Positions 15,038 to 15,754 of a stretch of 15,754 nucleotides of DNA are shown piece after piece. This DNA is from Solirubrobacterales bacterium (GTDB lineage: Bacteria > Actinomycetota > Thermoleophilia > Solirubrobacterales > Solirubrobacteraceae): assembly GCA_003157595.1 (NCBI GenBank), contig PMKB01000298.1:4046-19799 (forward strand), read 5' to 3'. Numbering within the stretch: position 1 is the first letter of the stretch; the number at the start of each line of letters is the position of its first letter. The notes under the pieces were generated by a model, which worked only from the letters and a program-made list of their open reading frames with translations, was not told the DNA's origin and ran no database searches. A program made the translations under genes and the position numbers.

Positions 15038-15136
15038 GTGAGCGGTGCCGCACGGGTTGGTTTCATCGCCGTCGCCGACGAGATCTGCGCGAGCACGCTG
15101 CGCAAGGCGCGCTCGATCCACCGTGCGGCTATGTAG
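15038..15136 (+). CDS. Possible 32-codon reading frame after mogA, unrecognised
   Basis: A GTG 3 nt after the mogA stop opens a 32-residue frame (it starts MSGAARVGFIAVADEIC). The spacing repeats that between moaC and mogA, which hints at translational coupling. It has no clear ribosome site. Its end overlaps the 3' end of the convergent membrane-protein gene by 8 nt. It could be a real small protein, a remnant of a longer gene, or chance in GC-rich DNA. I do not recognise it. Confidence 0.2.
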   Translation: MSGAARVGFIAVADEICASTLRKARSIHRAAM

Positions 15137-15754
15137 CCGCTTTCGGCACGGCCCTGGTGACCCCGGCGCTCGGGCGTGACTCCAGCCGCGCTGCCAGGAA
15201 CAGCATCAGCAGCCCGTAGATGATCACGATGATGCCGATGATCAGCACCAGTGGCCCGATGAAGTTGATCTTCGACGTCGACACGAGGTGGTCGTAGTTG
15301 GCTCGCTGGGTCTCGAGCACCGGGATCAGCTCCGTGCTGAAGTAGGTGCGGATCTCGGGCACGGTCCTGATCGGTGCGCCGGTGAAGCTCGTGAACGCGG
15401 CGGTGCCCGGCACGTTGTCCCAGCCGCTGGTCACCGCCGGCAGGTTGGTGATCGCCTGTGTGAGCGCGGGGAAGCTGGTGCTCAGCGCTGCGAGCAGCTG
15501 GGTCGGCGTCACCTTGAGCGTTTTTTCGAGGAACGCGAACAGGCCGGGTAGCTCGCTGGCGACGGATGTCAGCGGGATCGTTTCCAACAGCGCCGTGACG
15601 TGCGGGAAGTTCTTCTGCAGTGCGGCGAGGACCGCTGCCTGCGAGAGACCGGTCTTGTGCGAGACGAAGGCGACGAGCTGAGGCACCTCGGCGGCCGCCC
15701 CGCCCTGGGGGGTAACGATCGGATCCACCATGTCGGCGATCGTCGAGACCATGT
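15129..15754 (-). CDS. Unrecognised membrane-anchored protein with two 45-residue repeats, 5' end cut by window
   Basis: The last 207 residues of a protein are visible, counting from an in-frame ATG at 15752 at the very window edge. The true start may lie outside. Residues 23-60 and 68-105 are a gap-free repeat with a 45-residue offset. They share PxL-x-AF, VLAAL/LLAAL, FP and a final P (for example VLAALQKNFP against LLAALSTSFP). A spacer with GWDNVPG and YFSTELIPVLETQ follows. One strong membrane segment (FIGPLVLIIGIIVIIYGLLM, 164-183) comes near the C-terminus, then a short basic tail. A tail inside and repeats outside is the simplest topology. I do not recognise the family. Confidence 0.6.
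   Translation of the reverse strand, partial: MVSTIADMVDPIVTPQGGAAAEVPQLVAFVSHKTGLSQAAVLAALQKNFPHVTALLETIPLTSVASELPGLFAFLEKTLKVTPTQLLAALSTSFPALTQAITNLPAVTSGWDNVPGTAAFTSFTGAPIRTVPEIRTYFSTELIPVLETQRANYDHLVSTSKINFIGPLVLIIGIIVIIYGLLMLFLAARLESRPSAGVTRAVPKAAT

Overview
This window is GC-rich, densely packed bacterial chromosome. It has many GTG starts, 3-4 nt gene overlaps, TANNNT-type -10 boxes close to start codons, and an actinobacterial style of surface protein. It most resembles an actinomycete, plausibly of the Thermoleophilia/Solirubrobacterales. The lineage is inferred from style and gene content, not from a marker gene.

Region 1 (1-4534, + strand) is a surface-protein cassette. It holds the 3' part of a SipW-like signal peptidase (cut by the window edge just before its catalytic Ser-Met), a small TasA/camelysin-like secreted protein, and a 944-residue secreted protein with three LamG-type modules. 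The large protein appears to be the same TasA-like scaffold as its small neighbour, split in two, with the LamG array inserted in the middle. This is the most interesting feature of the window.

Region 2 (4507-9563) starts with folate-branch genes. A fused PabA-PabB aminodeoxychorismate synthase (- strand) lies head to head with a PabC-like aminodeoxychorismate lyase (+). These are followed by a stand-alone class I glutamine amidotransferase (+) and a convergent group II PLP-dependent decarboxylase (-).

Region 3 (9597-10938, - strand) holds metK (S-adenosylmethionine synthetase). It is preceded by a leader of about 120 nt with foldable structure and followed by the decarboxylase, linked through a ten-codon minicistron.

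Region 4 (11027-15034) is a molybdenum-cofactor cluster: moeA (+), convergent moaA (-) with a strong hairpin between them, and then, divergent from moaA, moaD-moaE fusion, moaC and mogA/moaB (+) as a tightly coupled operon. Together these cover GTP to cPMP (MoaA, MoaC), cPMP to molybdopterin (MoaDE), and adenylylation and molybdate insertion (MogA, MoeA). No moeB, mobA or molybdate transporter is in the window.

Region 5 (15035-15754) holds a doubtful 32-codon reading frame after mogA and the C-terminal part of an unrecognised membrane-anchored protein with two 45-residue repeats (- strand), cut by the window edge. No tRNA, rRNA, CRISPR array, IS element or attachment site was seen. The longest stretch without a gene is the metK-moeA intergenic region (10806-11042).
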